From Alphaproteobacteria bacterium (GTDB taxonomy: Bacteria > Pseudomonadota > Alphaproteobacteria > CALKHQ01), in assembly GCA_041396705.1 (NCBI GenBank), contig JAWKYB010000002.1:248001-312000 (forward strand): a stretch of DNA of 64,000 nucleotides, read 5' to 3'. The notes below the pieces were generated by a model. That model ran no database searches and was not told where the DNA came from. It worked only from the letters and a program-made list of their open reading frames with translations. This document shows, in pieces, positions 34,400 to 42,667 of the stretch; the first letter of the stretch is position 1; every line of letters begins with the position of its first letter. A program made the translations under genes and the position numbers.

Positions 34400-35970
34400 G
34401 CCGCCCGCTCCGCCGCGCCGGTCATCGCCGCACCGACGGCACGGACATCGTAGGGCGGCGCGAACGTGCCCGCGACCCGGCCGGACAGCATGACGACGAC
34501 GCGGTCGCTGATATCGAAAAGCTCGTCAAGGTCAGAGGAGACCAGCAGGACGCCGCAGCCGCGGTCGCGGGCGGCGCGCAGCGCGCGCCAGACGAAGGCG
34601 GTCGCGCCGACGTCCAGGCCGCGGGTCGGCTGGGCCGCGATAATGACGCGCGCATCGTCGTCGATCTCGCGGGCGAGGATCACCTTCTGGGCATTGCCGC
34701 CGGAGAGCGCGCCGGCACGCTGGCCGGTGCCGGCGAACACGACGTCCCAGGCCTGCAGGGCGCGGTCGCAGGCCTGTCGCAGCCGCGCCGGGCTGATCGG
34801 CGCCAGCAGGCTGCGCTGCAGCAGCGCGCGCGCCGACCAGTTCTCCCACAAGGGGCTCGACAGGCTAAGGCCCTCGCTGTTGCGCTCAAACGGGATGATG
34901 CGCAGCCCGCGCGCGCGACGTTGCAGCAACGACTGCGCGGTGACGTCGTTCCCATCCAGCAGGACCTCGCCCGCCGACAGGCCGGCGAGCGCCGCGATGG
35001 CGCGCACCAGCGTGCGCTGGCCGTTGCCCTCCACCCCGGCGACCCCGACGATCTCGCCCTGCCCGACGGTCAGCGAGACGCCGTCCAGGGCCGGGCCCTC
35101 GGCATCGGCCGCTGTGGCGCAGCCGCGCAGTTCGAGCGCCGGCCGGGCCGCTGCGTGCGAGGGGCCGTGGTGCCCTGCCGGTTTCGCCGCGTGTCCGGTC
35201 ACCGCCTCCGCGTCTTCCTCGCTCAGGTCCTTCGCGGCGGCCGAACCGATGATCAGTTCCGACAACCGGTCCGCATCCACGTCGGCGCAGGGCACCGGCC
35301 CGGCCACCAGCCGGCCGCCGCGCAGGACCGTCACCGTGTCCGCGATCGCCAGCACCTCGCGGATCTTGTGCAGGATCAGGATCACGGTGACGCCGCGCGC
35401 CTTCAGTGCGCGCACGCGTGCGAACAGCGCCTCGATTCCGGACGGCGACAGCACCGCGGTCGGCTCGTCGAGGATCAGCACCTGCGCGTCGGCGACCAGC
35501 GCGCGCGCGATCTCGACGCCCTGCTGGGTCTCCACCGGCAGGTCGCGCACCCGTCGGCGCAGATCGACGCTCACGTCGAGGCCACGCAGATGGTCGCGCC
35601 AGCGTCGCTCCAGACCGCGGCGGCTGAAAATGCCGGCGCCTGCGGTGGCGCCGAATTCCATCGCCTCCGCCACCGTGAACGAAGGCGGCAGCGCAAAGCT
35701 CTGGTGTACGATCTCCACGCCGGCGCGGCGGGCCGCACGCACGTCGCCTGCCGGCACCGCGCGACCGCCGATGGTGACACGCCCTTTGCCCGGCCGAACG
35801 ATGCCGGCGGCGACGCGGGCAAAGGTGGTCTTGCCCGCGCCGTTCTGGCCGACGACCGCATGCACCATTCCCGCGGGAAACCGAAGGCTGACGTCGCTGA
35901 GCGCGACGACGTCACCGTAGGTCACGGTGATGTCGTCGCAGGTCAGCGCAGGCAGCTCGTCGCGTTCCAT
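34396..35970 (-). CDS. nucleoside-type ABC transporter double ATPase (NupO-like)
   Basis: A 524-residue two-domain ATPase. The first half has GQNGAGKTTFARVAAGIV and VLILDEPTAVLSPSGIEAL, with a signature replaced by LPVETQQGVEIARALV, normal for this subgroup. The second half has GVEGNGQRTLVRAIA, SGGNAQKVILAREI and IIAAQPTRGLDVGAT. An Ala/His-rich linker of about 30 residues joins them. The ATG at 35970 gives a normal N-terminus (MERDELPALTCDDITVTYG); upstream in-frame sequence shadows the binding-protein gene. Confidence 0.93.
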   Translation of the reverse strand: MERDELPALTCDDITVTYGDVVALSDVSLRFPAGMVHAVVGQNGAGKTTFARVAAGIVRPGKGRVTIGGRAVPAGDVRAARRAGVEIVHQSFALPPSFTVAEAMEFGATAGAGIFSRRGLERRWRDHLRGLDVSVDLRRRVRDLPVETQQGVEIARALVADAQVLILDEPTAVLSPSGIEALFARVRALKARGVTVILILHKIREVLAIADTVTVLRGGRLVAGPVPCADVDADRLSELIIGSAAAKDLSEEDAEAVTGHAAKPAGHHGPSHAAARPALELRGCATAADAEGPALDGVSLTVGQGEIVGVAGVEGNGQRTLVRAIAALAGLSAGEVLLDGNDVTAQSLLQRRARGLRIIPFERNSEGLSLSSPLWENWSARALLQRSLLAPISPARLRQACDRALQAWDVVFAGTGQRAGALSGGNAQKVILAREIDDDARVIIAAQPTRGLDVGATAFVWRALRAARDRGCGVLLVSSDLDELFDISDRVVVMLSGRVAGTFAPPYDVRAVGAAMTGAAERAA

Positions 35971-35990
35971 GCCGCCGGCCGCAGACGTGG

Positions 35991-37054
35991 TCAGAGCTCC
36001 GTGTTGAATGGCACGGCGATCGAACCGTCGAGGATGCCGGCCTTCGCCGCCTCGATCTCCGGCCAGACCTCCTGTGTCCGCGCCACCAGGTCGGCCGGGC
36101 CGTTTTCCTGGTAGACGGGCGACAGGATGAAGTCGATCACGCCGGTGCCGAGGCCCGTCGGCACATGGCCTCCGGTCCAGTCGTCGGACAGCGCACTGCT
36201 GACCTCGTTGTACAGCGAGGCGCCGAAGTCGAGACCGACAATGCTGATCACCGAAGACGGGCCGAGCGGATATTGCGCCGGGTCGAGCGCGGAGACCATG
36301 CGCCCCTCGCCTTCGTTGGCCGCGGCGATGATGCCGCCGTCGGTCGCCGCGGAATCGGTCTGGATATAGTCGATCCCGTCGCTGAACATCTGCGTCGCGA
36401 TCTCCTGGCCCTTGGCCGGGTCCTGGAACGATCCGGCAAAGGCGGCGGTCACGGTCGCGTCCGGATTGACGGACTGCGCGCCGGCCTTCAGCGCGTTGAA
36501 GTCGGCGTTCAGCGGCGGGATCGAGATGCCGCCGATGTAGCCGATCTTGCCGGTCTTGCTCATCCGCGCCGCGAATATGCCGGACAGATAGCAGCCGAGA
36601 TAATAGTCGTAGGAGACCGTGACGACATTCGGGATCGGCGGCTCCATCGGGTCGCCGAACAACTGGATCCACCGGGTGTTCGGATAGACCGGAGCCAGCG
36701 CCTTGAACGGCTCGGCGACCTCGTTGAAGGTCGAGACGATGATCGATGCCCCTGCGTCGCCGAGGGTGCGGAACACCGTCTCGTACGTCGCCGGATCGAC
36801 GGCATAGATTGCGCGATACTCGAAGCCCTGTTCCGACGCCAGTTGCTCCAGCCTGGCGATCATGCGGAATCGACCGGACCGCTGTCGCCGGCGGCCTGGG
36901 TGTGGACCAGGGCGACCAGCCCTGTCTGCGCGTTCGCCCGTCGCGACACCATCCCGCCCGCCGCACCGAGTGCGCCGGCGCCGAGCGCGCCCTGCAAGAG
37001 CCTCCTGCGGCCGATACCGGCATGGGGCGCCGGTCGACGTGTCGTCTGTGTCAT
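35991..37054 (-). pseudogene. BMP-family nucleoside-binding protein, split by a frameshift
   Basis: A basic-membrane-protein (BMP/PnrA) receptor encoded in two frames. 36860-37054 gives a Tat-type signal (GIGRRRLLQGALGAGALGAA) and the first strand QTGLVALVHTQAAGDSGPVDS. It then stops. 35991-36863 continues in another frame with MIARLEQLASEQGFEYRAIY and the full remaining receptor (VTVSYDYYLGCYLSGIFAARMSK is family-typical). The two parts overlap as ATGA, with GC apparently extra before the ATG. Sequencing error, decay or coupled translation of two pieces are all possible. AAGGGAG precedes the upstream ATG. This is the receptor of the nucleoside importer that follows. Confidence 0.85.
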
Positions 37055-37295
37055 TGCATAGCTCCCTTCGTCAAATGCCGGTCACCGGCCGGCAGCGGTT
37101 GCGAGGTCTCGCTCAGTTCCGGTCCAGTCGCCTTCGCCGTCGGTGCGCCGAGCCCACGGGTACGACCCACCGACAGCCCGACGACAGGCGCCGCGCCGCG
37201 ACGAACCATGCGCACTCGGCTCTCCGGCACCACCGGCCGGATCGCCGCGCCGCCTTTGGCGGCGGGCGATGACGCATCGTGTCTGGCCCCGCGCG
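37055..37295. promoter_or_regulatory. gap upstream of the importer, with a GC-rich hairpin
   Basis: The 241-base gap between the NIPSNAP gene and the BMP gene (same direction) holds no gene. A hairpin ATCGCCGCGCCGCC / GGCGGCGGGCGAT with loop TTT lies around 37241-37270, close to the end of the NIPSNAP gene, and could terminate or attenuate the upstream message. A separate promoter for the importer could lie in the rest. Confidence 0.4.
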
Positions 37296-37625
37296 TCATC
37301 GGCTCAGGCATCGGGCGAGAACGGCGCAGGATCTGGTGATCATCACATCCTGGCTCTGGATCGCATCGAGCGTCCAGATGCCGGCGATGAAGCGCTGCCA
37401 TTCGGGGTCGGCATACATCGCGGCCCGCCGCGCCTCGCGGTCGGCCAGGCTGTCGTAGCCCCACATTAGCACGACCGTATGCAGCTTGCCGATCTCCGAC
37501 ACCCAGGTGCCGAGATAGCGGTTGAGGTGCCGCTTCTGCACCGGCAGCCCCTCCGCTTCGTACTTCTTCAGCCAGCCGTCCACCGCGCCAGGGCGGAAGC
37601 TGTACATCCGGTGCTCGACGATCAT
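37296..37625 (-). CDS. NIPSNAP-family small protein
   Basis: A 109-residue alpha/beta dimeric-barrel-like protein. IVEHRMYSFRPGAVDGWLKKYE at the start and HLNRYLGTWVSEIGKLHTVVLMW in the middle match NIPSNAP domains, and YADPEWQRFI is the usual end region. The ATG overlaps the stop of the GMC oxidoreductase by four bases (ATGA). NIPSNAP proteins are frequent accessory genes in catabolic operons, with no defined reaction. Confidence 0.85.
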   Translation of the reverse strand: MIVEHRMYSFRPGAVDGWLKKYEAEGLPVQKRHLNRYLGTWVSEIGKLHTVVLMWGYDSLADREARRAAMYADPEWQRFIAGIWTLDAIQSQDVMITRSCAVLARCLSR

Positions 37626-39277
37626 GCCGCGTCCTCCGTGCCGGTTATGAATGCGGCGGCCTGCTCGCCGATCATGATCGCCGCGGCGTTGGTGTTGCCG
37701 CTGCAGATGATCGGCATGATCGACGCGTCGGCGATGCGCAGGCCGTCGAGCCCGTGTACACGCAGCCGTGCGTCGACCACCGCCTGCGGGTCGATGCCCA
37801 TCTTGCAGGTGCCGACGGGGTGGAAGGTCGTCATCGCCGTCGCCTGCAGCCAGGCCACGATTTCCGCATCGCTGTCGACCTCGGGGCCGGGCGCCAACTC
37901 GCGACCGCGATAGGCGTCGAGAGCCCGCTGCGCGACGACCTCGCGCGTACGTCTGACGCCGGCGATCATCGTGCGCCGGTCGGATTCGGCATCCAGGTAG
38001 TTGGCGCGGATCAGGGGATCGTCCGCCGGGTCGGCCGACTTCAACGTGATCGTGCCGCGGCTGTCAGGGTTGACCGGCCCGACCCGGATCGTGAAGCCGT
38101 GGTTGGCCTCGGTCGGCGGTTTGCGGCGGAACAGCTTCGGGAAGTGCAGGTTGGCGGTCTTCTCCAGCGCCGGCATGAAGTGCAGCTGCACGTCGGGCGC
38201 GACCAGCTCCGGCCGCGTGCGGATGAAGGCGCCCGACTCGTAGGGGAAGGTCGTGGCGACGCCGGTGCCGAACAGCATGCCCTGCACCAGGGACCAGGCC
38301 AACCGGTCCGCCCGCAGATCGCGATAGAGCGTCACCGGCGCGGTGCATTCCCACACCATGACGCAGTCGACGTGGTCCTGCAGGTTGCGGCCGACCCCGG
38401 GCAGTTCGTGGACCGTGTCGATGCCGTGCGCGCGCAACGCATCGGGCGCGCCGATGCCCGACAGCATCAGCAGTTGCGGCGACTTCACCGTGCCGGCGCA
38501 CAGCACCACCTCGCCCTCCGCCCGGGCGATGCGGCGGCTGCCGCCATGCCGGTAGGCGACGCCGACCGCGCGCCCGTTCTCGACCAGGATCCGCTCGCTG
38601 AGGGCGTCTGTGCGGACGGTCAGGTTGCGCCGGTCGCGGATCGGACGCAGGAAGGCGTGCGACGTCGACCAGCGCTTGCCGTCGCGGATGGTGAAGTCGT
38701 AGCGGCCGAAGCCCTCCTGCTCCTCGCCGTTGAAATCGTCGTTGACCGGATGACCGGCCTCGGCGCCGGCCGCGACGAACGCGTCGTGCAGCGGGTTGCG
38801 GCTGCGCGCGCGGCACACGGTGAGCTCGCCGTCGCGGCCGTGATAGGCGCCGTCGCGCTGGACGTGCCCCTCCGAGCGGCGGAAGGCAGGCAGCACCGCA
38901 TCGTAGGACCAGCCCGCCAGACCGAGTTGCGCCCATCGGTCGTAGTCGTGGCGGTTGCCGCGCACGTAGAGCATGCCGTTGATCGTCGAGCAGCCGCCGA
39001 GCACCTTGCCGCGCGGCCAGTACAGCGAGCGGCCGTTCAGATGCGGTTCCGGCTCGGTATGGTTGTGCCAGTTGTAGATCCCGCTCTGGAACAGCTTGCC
39101 CATCAGCATCGGCAGCCGGAACAGCGGGTTGCGGTCCCGGCCGCCCGCCTCCAGCAGCAACACGCGGGTGCCGGGATCGGCCGACAGCCGGTTGGCGACC
39201 ACGCAGCCGGCCGAACCGGCGCCGACGACGACATAGTCGTAGCCCTCGGTGGCCGCGCTGTCGGGCTCGGCGGTCAC
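37622..39277 (-). CDS. GMC-family FAD-dependent oxidoreductase (choline-dehydrogenase-like)
   Basis: A 551-residue flavoprotein. The FAD motif YDYVVVGAGSAGCVVANRLS is near residue 13, the GMC signature WPRGKVLGGCSTINGMLYVRG near residue 83, the second signature GTVKSPQLLMLSGIG near residue 256, and the C-terminal active-site HPVGTCKMG near residue 490. It oxidises an alcohol to the aldehyde or acid. No ATG is available; GTG at 39277 gives a short lead into the FAD motif and lies four bases after the upstream stop. Its substrate in a nucleoside operon might be the released sugar or an alcohol derived from it (inference). Confidence 0.93.
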   Translation of the reverse strand: MTAEPDSAATEGYDYVVVGAGSAGCVVANRLSADPGTRVLLLEAGGRDRNPLFRLPMLMGKLFQSGIYNWHNHTEPEPHLNGRSLYWPRGKVLGGCSTINGMLYVRGNRHDYDRWAQLGLAGWSYDAVLPAFRRSEGHVQRDGAYHGRDGELTVCRARSRNPLHDAFVAAGAEAGHPVNDDFNGEEQEGFGRYDFTIRDGKRWSTSHAFLRPIRDRRNLTVRTDALSERILVENGRAVGVAYRHGGSRRIARAEGEVVLCAGTVKSPQLLMLSGIGAPDALRAHGIDTVHELPGVGRNLQDHVDCVMVWECTAPVTLYRDLRADRLAWSLVQGMLFGTGVATTFPYESGAFIRTRPELVAPDVQLHFMPALEKTANLHFPKLFRRKPPTEANHGFTIRVGPVNPDSRGTITLKSADPADDPLIRANYLDAESDRRTMIAGVRRTREVVAQRALDAYRGRELAPGPEVDSDAEIVAWLQATAMTTFHPVGTCKMGIDPQAVVDARLRVHGLDGLRIADASIMPIICSGNTNAAAIMIGEQAAAFITGTEDAA

Positions 39278-39281
39278 GGCG

Positions 39282-40133
39282 TCACCATGCGATCGGCGCC
39301 GCACCCATCGCCTCCAGGCGACGGTTGCAGATCTCGAACGGATTGTCCCGGCCCAGCACCTGCTCGGCGAAGGCCGGATGCGCGCGCAGGACGCATGCGC
39401 ATGGCGCGGCGGCATCCTCGCCGAGCCCGGCGGCCCGCAGCGTCGCCGCGGCCGCGTCGCCGAAGCCGAGGAACACCACCGGCGTGCCGCGGTCGCGCAG
39501 ATAGGCGATGACACGCTGCATCAGGGGGCGCCACAACGGCAGATGCCCGCGGGCCTGGTGCGGATCGACCGCGACAGCGAAGCGCGACAGCGTCAGCGAG
39601 GTGTTGAGCAGCAGCACGCCCTGGCCGACCCAGCGCTGCGCCAGCGCATCCGGCGGCTCCAGCTCGACCAGGCCGCTTTCGACCGCCGTCAGCGTCGTGT
39701 GCCAAGCCGCGAACGAGTCCGCATACCGGCTGTCGCCGCTGCGTGCGGCCACGACGAGCTGCAGGAACGCGCGGACGCTCTTCGAGAACATCTTGTCGAG
39801 CTCGCGCCACGCCGCGACATTGCCGGCCTCGAACGCGCGGCCGGTGGCGAAGCCCGGCTCTGGATAGGGGTCCTGGCCCAGCACGACGCAGCGGACGGCG
39901 TCCGGCGCGATGCCGTCGAATGCGCGCAGCATGTGGGCGCCGGCGGGCGCGCCGGGGAAGCGCTTGCCGCGCCGCGCAGGGAACACCGGCTCCCACGGCT
40001 CCAGTTCCAGATCCCGGCCGATCGCATCGAAGTCGAGGTCCACGTCGGCTAGGACGGCGGTCCAGGCCGGCTCCAGGTCCGCAGACCATCCGGCCAGGAT
40101 TTCCCGCATCGCCTGTTCGAGCCGCATCGGCAT
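39282..40133 (-). CDS. uracil-DNA-glycosylase-superfamily protein (UNG-like) with altered motifs
   Basis: A 283-residue protein that aligns by eye with family 1 uracil-DNA glycosylases: VVLGQDPYPEPGFATGRAF for the water-activating GQDPYH motif (His replaced by Pro), the uracil-stacking Phe in GRAF, GQGVLLLNTSLTL for LLLNxxLTV with the uracil-reading Asn, and RAHPAFAEQ in place of the HPSPLS DNA loop. An extra N-terminal region of about 60 residues is unlike UNG. The ATG at 40133 follows GGGGGAAGG. It is first in the leftward nucleoside operon, so it might act on free nucleosides or nucleotides and not DNA (speculative). Confidence 0.82.
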   Translation of the reverse strand: MPMRLEQAMREILAGWSADLEPAWTAVLADVDLDFDAIGRDLELEPWEPVFPARRGKRFPGAPAGAHMLRAFDGIAPDAVRCVVLGQDPYPEPGFATGRAFEAGNVAAWRELDKMFSKSVRAFLQLVVAARSGDSRYADSFAAWHTTLTAVESGLVELEPPDALAQRWVGQGVLLLNTSLTLSRFAVAVDPHQARGHLPLWRPLMQRVIAYLRDRGTPVVFLGFGDAAAATLRAAGLGEDAAAPCACVLRAHPAFAEQVLGRDNPFEICNRRLEAMGAAPIAW

Positions 40134-40179
40134 GCGCCGCCTTCCCCCTCGGCCCCGATGCGGGAATGAGGTCAAATCC

Positions 40180-40193
40180 TGACCGCAGTGTCA
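40180..40193. promoter_or_regulatory. RutR-like operator box 1
   Basis: TGACCGCAGTGTCA, with inverted TGAC/GTCA ends. It lies in the divergent gap between the UNG-like gene and the TetR gene. It shares TGACCG and GTCA with box 2, and the half site resembles the TGACC known for E. coli RutR. Confidence 0.6.
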
Positions 40194-40213
40194 ACTATTC
40201 CAATCGCTGTTCC

Positions 40214-40227
40214 TGACCGAAACGTCA
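40214..40227. promoter_or_regulatory. RutR-like operator box 2
   Basis: TGACCGAAACGTCA; with flanking bases it becomes CTGAC...GTCAG, perfect five-base arms. It begins 34 bases after box 1 and 99 bases before the TetR start codon. Confidence 0.6.
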
Positions 40228-40312
40228 GATTTCGCGCAAGCCGACGACGATGCTATAGAGCCCAGGACGTCGCGTGGCGCGCACCGCCGGCCACCGAGCA
40301 CTGGAGCGCTGG

Positions 40313-40957
40313 ATGACCGTTTCGGCCCGACGCAGGGGCAAACCGCCCGAGGAGAGGATCCGCGCGCGCAACATCGCGCGCATTCTGCGCGCGGCGGTCG
40401 ATGTCTTCGGCCGCAAGGGCTTCGACGGCGCGCGCATTGCCGAGATCGCGTCGGCCTGCGAACTGCCGAAGGCCAATGTCTATTACTATTTCCCCACCAA
40501 GCAGGACATCTACGCTTCGCTGATCGAGAGCGTGCTGGCCGGCTGGGACCGCGCGCTCGAAGAGATCGACGCCGGACGCGAGCCTGAGGCGGCGATCCGC
40601 GCCTATGTCCGGGCCAAGCTCGACTACTCGCGCCGGCATGCGGCGGAGTCCCGCTTCTTCGCCAACGAAATGCTGCGCGGCGGCGAGTTCGTCACCCGCC
40701 GGCAGCGCCGGCACATGCGCGCCGTCACGGCCGACCGGGCCGCGATCGTCGAGCGCTGGGTCGCCGAGGGCCGACTGGCACCGATCGACCCCCGCCACTT
40801 CTTCATTCTCCTTTGGTCGGCGACCCAGTTCTATGGCGACTTCGAGAAACTGGCCGCCGACGCGCTGGACGTCCCGCGTCTGCGCCGCGCGGACTTCGAC
40901 GCGGCCGCGGAGGCGATCGCCGCGGTCGTGCTGCGCGGCTGCCTGCCCACGCCCTGA
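40313..40957 (+). CDS. TetR-family regulator, RutR-like
   Basis: A 214-residue TetR protein. The helix-turn-helix is GARIAEIASACELPKANVYYYF. The C-terminal half closely resembles E. coli RutR, the uracil-sensing regulator (212 residues): IVERWVAEGRLAPIDPRHFF and LLWSATQFYGDFEKL match its ligand-domain pattern. The ATG at 40313 follows GGAGCGCTGG; a GTG at 40274 is possible but adds 13 unlikely residues. It is divergent from the nucleoside operon and two boxes lie between, so it probably senses a pyrimidine or purine base. Confidence 0.92.
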   Translation: MTVSARRRGKPPEERIRARNIARILRAAVDVFGRKGFDGARIAEIASACELPKANVYYYFPTKQDIYASLIESVLAGWDRALEEIDAGREPEAAIRAYVRAKLDYSRRHAAESRFFANEMLRGGEFVTRRQRRHMRAVTADRAAIVERWVAEGRLAPIDPRHFFILLWSATQFYGDFEKLAADALDVPRLRRADFDAAAEAIAAVVLRGCLPTP

Positions 40958-41491
40958 CCGGTGGGACGGCGCCCACCGGCTCCGCCGCTGCGACGCCGGC
41001 CCACCCCGGTCCACCCGCACGGACGCCGAAGCGGCCACGCGGACACCCGAGGCGAAAGGCGAGGTGTCCCAGCCGGTGCCGAGGACCCGCTGCCCCCTCC
41101 CGACGACCCCTGGGATGCGGACCGGATCGTCGCGGCGAGCGCGGAGGCGGTCGACGCGGTCGCCGCGGCCGGTTAGGCCCGGGCGTGCGGCGGGGTTGCG
41201 GCGGGGTTCCGGAATCAGCGGCTTAGTCTGCGGTTGGGCTAGGCCGTTATGTTTTTGGTTGTGAGGGGCGCAATCGGCACTGTTAGCTCTTCGCACTCCT
41301 CGGGCTTCGGGCCGATCGGCGAACCTCAATGTGGGAGCCAGCGACCACCATGAGCTGGTTCTGCCCGTGGTCGCGATTTGACCTTCCGGCAGCAATGCGC
41401 GGCAAATGCCAGATTCACCCAGCGCAGCAGCGGCACATTCCTTCCCGTCGCTCCATAGATAATCTGGATGGAGCAAAGGGGAGGACAGTTC
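40958..41491. other. 534-base intergenic region without a clear gene
   Basis: The first 230 bases are extremely GC-rich and contain only low-complexity frames. A short frame to 41176 ends in DPWDADRIVAASAEAVDAVAAAG, which looks protein-like but has no support. From about 41220 the composition drops (TTATGTTTTTGGTTGTG), and the dehydrogenase promoter probably lies here. GCGACCAC at 41341-41348 and GTGGTCGC at 41367-41374 form a perfect eight-base inverted repeat, a possible operator or hairpin. Confidence 0.45.
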
Positions 41492-42629
41492 ATGGCAGTT
41501 GGAATCGGGATGCTGGGCGCGGGCTTCATCGGGCAGATGCCATTCGCTCGCGTTCTCCACGGTCCATATCGCGCGCATTTCGCCATCGGTCGATGCAAAG
41601 CTCGTCGCGTTGGTCGACAACGACCATGCCCTGGCCGAGGAGGTGCGTCAGCGCTACCGGTGGGAGAGCGTGGCCCCGGACTGGCACACGATCGTCGCAG
41701 ATCCGAAGGTCGACCTGTTCATCAACTCCGGGCCAAACGACGCGCATGCCGAGCCGACCATCGCGGCCGCGCGCAACGGCAAGGCCGTGTTCTCGGAGAA
41801 GCCCCTGGGCCGAACCGCCGGCGAGGCCTACGCCATATGGGAAGGGGTCGAGAAGGCCGGTGTCAGGCACATGTGCGCATACGTCCACCGCTTCGTGCCA
41901 GCCTTACGCCTGTTCCGCGACATGGTGGCCGCCGGCGAATTGGGCCGAATCCGCCACTTCCGCTCAAACTTCCTGCTCGACATGCAGCACCCGGACGGGC
42001 ACCTGTCGTGGCGCTACAGCCTGGGTGCGGCCGGTGGCGGCGCCACCGGCGACCTCGGCTCGCATCACATCGACCAGGCGAGGTTCCTGCTCGACACCGA
42101 GGTGCGACGCGTGTTCGCGATGTCCAAGAGCTGGAGCAAGGACAGCAAGGGCGCGGTCACCGACGTCAACGACGACTGGTTCATGGCCGGCGCCGACCTC
42201 GACAATGGCGCGACTGCGAATTTCGAGTGCTCGCGGGTCACCGAGGGGCATGCGCTGACCGGGCGGATCGAGGCCGACGGCACCAAGGGCACGCTGCGTT
42301 GGGACATGGAACGGGTCAGCGAGCTGACGCTCACCGAGCCGCGCAAGGGATCCCGGCTGATCAAGGCCGTACTGCCGGAGCATCCCTACAGCGACTTCTG
42401 GCTTCCGGTCGGCATCCAGGGCGCCTTCGCGGTGGGTTGGCGCGACGCGTTCTGCCACCAGGCGCATCATATGCTTGCGGCCATGGACCAGGACCAGCCG
42501 ATCGGGCCGATCGGCGCCACATTCGAGGACGGATACAAGGTGGCCGAGATCGTCGACACGATTCTCAGGTCGGCCGAGAGCGGCCGTGCGGAGGACGTGG
42601 CATTCCGGCCCGCGCCGGCGCGCGGATAG
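41492..42629 (+). pseudogene. Gfo/Idh/MocA-family dehydrogenase, split by a frameshift near its start
   Basis: An NAD(P)-dependent sugar or polyol dehydrogenase of about 378 residues when repaired. Translation from the ATG at 41492 (behind GGGGAGGACAG) gives MAVGIGMLGAGFIGQM, the expected Rossmann start, then leaves frame. The remaining protein continues in the next frame with HSLAFSTVHIARISPSVDAK and includes the catalytic EKPLGRTAGEAY region, RFVPALRLFRDMV and GDLGSHHIDQARFL. One extra C at about 41540 (ATGCCATTC for ATGCATTC) explains the break. It could be a sequence error or a young pseudogene. It converges on the maltose-type ABC operon. Confidence 0.85.
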
Positions 42630-42645
42630 GCTTTGCCCTCCGGTC

Positions 42646-42665
42646 CCGGGCTCCCGACAGCCCGG
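42646..42665. terminator. bidirectional terminator candidate
   Basis: CCGGGCT (42646-42652) and AGCCCGG (42659-42665) form a seven-pair stem with a six-base loop, in the 38-base gap between two convergent genes. No T tract is present on either side. Confidence 0.5.
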
Positions 42666-42667
42666 AC

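Noticed and set aside
37754..39511. A 585-codon plus-strand frame opposite the GMC oxidoreductase
   Set aside because: The minus-strand gene has all GMC signatures; the plus-strand frame is Arg/Gly/Ala-rich with no recognisable motif.
40961..41176. A 71-codon plus-strand frame after the TetR gene
   Set aside because: Its tail looks protein-like, but the start lies in low-complexity sequence, without a ribosome site or family match.
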